Origin: Deltaproteobacteria bacterium
Lineage (GTDB): Bacteria; Lernaellota; Lernaellaia; JACKCT01
Direction of reading: 5' to 3'
Length of the DNA stretch: 64,000 nucleotides
NCBI GenBank assembly: GCA_027493875.1
Contig: JAOSJX010000025.1
Coordinates: 62,001 to 126,000, forward strand
Positions 60,834 through 64,000 of this stretch are shown here, piece after piece; position 1 is the first letter of the stretch; every line of letters begins with the position of its first letter. The notes under the pieces are model-generated. The model saw nothing but the letters and a program-made list of their open reading frames with translations. It did no database searches and had not been told where the DNA came from. A program made the position numbers and the translations under genes.

Positions 60834-61111
60834 TGGTGGGCGCTTTTCCGACCGGGAGCCCGAAGGATCTGGTGAAGTCCATCGCCGACGGATTCACGTC
60901 GTTTACCGCCGTTTCGCTCAAAAAATTCCAACCGCCGCACTTGCGGCTGCTGTTGCAGAACCTCGACATCGTCGAGCGGGAAATCCGGCGCGAACAGGTG
61001 GACGACAACGATTTCGAGGGTGTGCGTAAAAAGAACTTCCGCCTCGGAAACCTCAAACGCGCCCGCCTCGTCGTCCACGGCTTCATCAAGCACCGGCGAA
61101 TTCAGTTGTAA
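60830..61111 (+). CDS. Hypothetical protein, start overlaps the upstream stop (ATGA)
   Basis: MMVGAFPTGSPKDLVKSIADGFTSFTAVSLKKFQPPHLRLLLQNLDIVEREIRREQVDDNDFEGVRKKNFRLGNLKRARLVVHGFIKHRRIQL. Confidence 0.65.
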   Translation: MMVGAFPTGSPKDLVKSIADGFTSFTAVSLKKFQPPHLRLLLQNLDIVEREIRREQVDDNDFEGVRKKNFRLGNLKRARLVVHGFIKHRRIQL

Positions 61112-61157
61112 TCGGTCCTTCTTGGGGCGGTCCGGGAATACGCCGGGCGCCGATCGT

Positions 61158-62633
61158 TTACGCCGCAACTTTGTTGATGATCTGCATGACCTTGTGCGTG
61201 CGGTGGTCGCGGGGTATTTCGGGGAGCTGCGTGAAGGTGAGCTTGAGGTTTTCGCGCGCGCCGTGTTTTTTGAGGTAGGCGCCGAAGACGCGCACGATTT
61301 CCGCGCGCACCTGCTCGGCGTCGCGCCCGTCCTCCGGGACGAAGTTGACGTGCAGGCGATCGGTTTTTTCCTGAACAATCTGATACTGGCGCAGGCCCGG
61401 CACATCCATGAACGCGACGAGCAGCGGCGTGGGCAGGATGACGACGGAGCCGCCTTGCGCGCCGGGCAGATGCAGCGTGTGGTTGGTGCGTCCGAGGATT
61501 TTGATGCCGACGGTCGGCATGCCGCACGCGCACGGTTCCGTATTGAAGATCAGCGAGTCGGTCATCTCGTAACGCACGAGCGGCATCAGGTAGTTGTACA
61601 AACTGGTGACGTAGATTTTGTCGCCGCGTTCGCCGGGCGGCACGGGGCGGCCGTCGCCGTCCACGTTTTCGACGAGAATCCAGTCCTCGTTGAGATGGTA
61701 GGTGCCCTCGTTGCAGGTTTTCGCCAGGCCAAGCACCTCGGTGGCCGCGTAGATGTCGTACACGACCACGCCGGGCCAGGCGCGTTTGACCTTGCGCATG
61801 ATGTCGTCGGTGAACGGCTCGCCGCCGGCGGTGATCATCGGCGGATTGATATTCAGTTCGCCGCGTTCGCGAAAGCGCGCGAGGATGTCGAGCATGCTGG
61901 GATAGGAATGAAGGCCGAAGGGGTTGATCTCGTTCAGGCGGTCGACGATGACCTGAAAGGGGTCGGTGATTTCCAGCAGGTTGATGTCCACCACGCGGCG
62001 CGTCCAGCTTCCCATGATGCGCGGGATGAGCACGCTGGCGTAGTGCCCCTGCATGGGGATGACGGCCGCGGCGGGCAACGGCGCCACCGGCGCGGCGGCG
62101 ACGCGCAGCCAATCGCGGAATTTGAAGCGCGGAAACTGCCCGCCGGACGTGAGGCTGAGCGCCTGCCCCATTTCCCAGGCCCACTGGTCACTGAGAAAAA
62201 TGCCGCGCAGGCCGGAGGAGCCGGAGGTGTGCGAGGCGACGTAGCGCCCGAGGAAAAGCTGGCCGACGCGTTCGGGATCGGCGACGAACGCCGCCGCTTC
62301 CTCGCGCGTGGCGGCGGGGTCGGTGACGATGCGGTCGAAGTTTTCCATGAGCAGCGCTTTGTCCACCGGGCGGAAATCGCGGATGTCGAGGTTGTCCGGG
62401 TCCTTGCCGCGGACCTGTTCCGCGTAAAAGGGACAACGCGCAACGGCGTAACGCAACAGACGGCGAAGATTTTCGCGCTGCATCTGAAGAATGCGTTCGC
62501 GGCTGTAGAGGCGGCGGTGCCAGTTCATGATCGTCGCCGCTTTCACGACGCGCCACGAGTTGACGTACCGGACCATCGTGTCGGCCGGTTTGACGATTTG
62601 GCCGTAGGGGCGGTGGGTTACTTCGCGTTGCAT
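61158..62633 (-). CDS. Phenylacetate-CoA ligase-like (PaaK-like) adenylate-forming enzyme
   Basis: LRRLLRYAVARCPFYAEQVRGKDPDNLDIRDFRPVDKALLMENFDRIVTDP...SHTSGSSGLRGIFLSD; VVVYDIYAATEVLGLAKTC. Confidence 0.82.
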   Translation of the reverse strand: MQREVTHRPYGQIVKPADTMVRYVNSWRVVKAATIMNWHRRLYSRERILQMQRENLRRLLRYAVARCPFYAEQVRGKDPDNLDIRDFRPVDKALLMENFDRIVTDPAATREEAAAFVADPERVGQLFLGRYVASHTSGSSGLRGIFLSDQWAWEMGQALSLTSGGQFPRFKFRDWLRVAAAPVAPLPAAAVIPMQGHYASVLIPRIMGSWTRRVVDINLLEITDPFQVIVDRLNEINPFGLHSYPSMLDILARFRERGELNINPPMITAGGEPFTDDIMRKVKRAWPGVVVYDIYAATEVLGLAKTCNEGTYHLNEDWILVENVDGDGRPVPPGERGDKIYVTSLYNYLMPLVRYEMTDSLIFNTEPCACGMPTVGIKILGRTNHTLHLPGAQGGSVVILPTPLLVAFMDVPGLRQYQIVQEKTDRLHVNFVPEDGRDAEQVRAEIVRVFGAYLKKHGARENLKLTFTQLPEIPRDHRTHKVMQIINKVAA

Positions 62634-62637
62634 CTAA

Positions 62638-62886
62638 TTATCGCATTTCATCGGCGATCGTTTCTCGAAGCGCACGGCTCTGCAATCTCCGCGTTTTCCA
62701 AAGCGCGAAGCGCACGGACATCAAGATCAATCGCAACTTGCCGCGCTTGCGAATCAAGGCCTTGATTCTCGCCCGACGGATAAAATCCGAGATCGCTTCG
62801 TCGATCGCGCGTTTTGCCGACCGCGTTCCGGTCAGGCGTTTTAAGCGCTTAATTGTTTCGTCGTCTATTTCGAGGGTCAGACGCAT
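62638..62886 (-). CDS. Ribbon-helix-helix VapB-like antitoxin, solitary (possible frameshift in C-terminus)
   Basis: MRLTLEIDDETIKRLKRLTGTRSAKRAIDEAISDFIRRARIKALIRKRGKLR. Confidence 0.65.
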   Translation of the reverse strand: MRLTLEIDDETIKRLKRLTGTRSAKRAIDEAISDFIRRARIKALIRKRGKLRLILMSVRFALWKTRRLQSRALRETIADEMR

Positions 62887-62955
62887 TGTCGATTCCGCCA
62901 TTTTCCTATCGTGATTAACGTAACGGCGCGTGGGGCGCAAGAAACGCATGACGGA

Positions 62956-63833
62956 TCAATCGCGGTGTCGTCCCGCGGTAATATTCATGGGGACAAGGCG
63001 GTCGTCGGTAAAATCGAAAACGATCACCTCGGGCGGGATGCCGTAGCGGATCGGCGCGACGGTCCAGCCGAGGCCGCGGGAGACCCAGAGCATGGCGCCG
63101 TCCACGTCGAAGCGGCCGGCCAGATAATCCGCGCGTTCGGGCGGCAAAAGAATATCGTAGAGAAAACGGGGGGCCGATCGCCTGGCCGCCGTGCGTGTCG
63201 CCGGCGAGGACGAGCGCGGCGCCGGCTTTCGCGTATTTTTTTTGCCAGTTCCGGAAAATGCGTCATCGCGATGACCGGCACGCCGGGTTCCCGCGGCGGC
63301 GACGTCGCCCACTCCAGATCCTTCGGGCGTTCGACCGCGTCCGCCCCCCAAAGCGCGACCTTGCCCTCCGGGCCTTCGAGGGTGACGACCTCGTCGCGGA
63401 TGGTGCGGATCGGAAGATCGCGCCGCACCGACCACTCGCCGGGTTTGTGGCAGAACAGGCAGTGGCGCGACCCCTGCTTATATTCCGCGTCGCCGAGAAT
63501 GGCGTAGCCCGCGCGGGTGGGTTTCAGAAGCCGGAAAAATTCCACGGCCGCGTCGGGTGTGCCGCCGTAGGGCATGAGATCGCCGGAGATGAGCACGAAG
63601 TCGGGCTCGATTTCCTCGGCCATGCGCAGCACCTGATTTTCGCGCAAACCGATCGAACGCACGTGGATATCCGAGAGAAACATGATCTTCGTGCCGCGCA
63701 GCGCGCGGGCGACGTCGTCCGGCGCCTCGGCGTATTGAAGCCGCACGTCGTAAACGCAGATCGTATTCCAAACGAGCATCGCCACGGCGACGGCCGCGCC
63801 GGCGATCAGGAGACGTTTCGCGGTCCGCGTCAC
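62956..63833 (-). CDS. Calcineurin-like metallophosphoesterase (apparent frameshift near 63240)
   Basis: GTKIMFLSDIHVRSIGLRENQVLRMAEEIEPDFVLISGDLMPYGG...VPVIAMTHFPE; C-terminus in another frame. Confidence 0.8.
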
Positions 63834-64000
63834 GGTTCGCTCCGCAGGCGGGCCGTCGCGAGGGATGTGTACTCGCCGCCGGGGTAGGCGACGAATCCTT
63901 CGAGGCGTTCGCGCCGGACGATCACGTTGTCCGCCCACCAGAGCGGCACATAGACGACGTCCTCCGCAATTTGCCGCTGCGCTTCGGCGTAAAGGCGCCG
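63830..64000 (-). CDS. C-terminus of peptide/nickel-type ABC transporter solute-binding protein (truncated by window edge)
   Basis: Reverse strand: RRLYAEAQRQIAEDVVYVPLWWADNVIVRRERLEGFVAYPGGEYTSLATARLRSEP*, matches the SBP_bac_5 C-terminal pattern. Confidence 0.75.
   Translation of the reverse strand, partial: RRLYAEAQRQIAEDVVYVPLWWADNVIVRRERLEGFVAYPGGEYTSLATARLRSEP

Overview
GC-rich (roughly two-thirds G+C by eye) bacterial chromosomal window with mixed housekeeping and accessory genes. I recognise: an IS630-type transposase; an alkaline-phosphatase-superfamily protein; two tandem SGNH hydrolases; a radical SAM/SPASM protein; a Gp37/Gp68 + TcmP pair in an AT-richer patch; ileS; two tandem IS200/IS605-like tnpA copies; tpx; thiL; hicBA; recA; pilT; a GT39-like glycosyltransferase; a CtpA-type S41 protease; an MBL hydrolase; an SPL-like radical SAM protein; pnp and cdd; a RodZ-like gene; a PilF-like gene; an AAA+ ATPase; type II secretion genes (gspC x2, gspD, gspE, gspF); a DUF3604-like protein; two CAP-domain lipoproteins; a PaaK-like ligase; a metallophosphoesterase; and a truncated solute-binding protein. 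The most striking content is a set of secreted proteins carrying extreme Asp-rich (DDDA/GDDDT) spacers. Six have an N-terminal lipobox with the Asp spacer directly after the lipobox Cys. Six others (five of them a Kelch-repeat array at 25.6-34.7 kb) have a plain signal peptide and instead carry a C-terminal (Thr/Ser)-(Asp)n spacer ending in a Cys-Gly motif (GGCCGC*, GCGC*, CGCGG*). This mirror-image layout suggests an undescribed C-terminal surface-anchoring or sorting tag. Many conserved genes are broken by single-base frameshifts, often at homopolymers, so the assembly probably contains indel errors; CDS coordinates for those genes span the inferred full gene. No rRNA, tRNA or CRISPR array was recognised. 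All calls come from reading the sequence and the supplied ORF translations; no searches were run.
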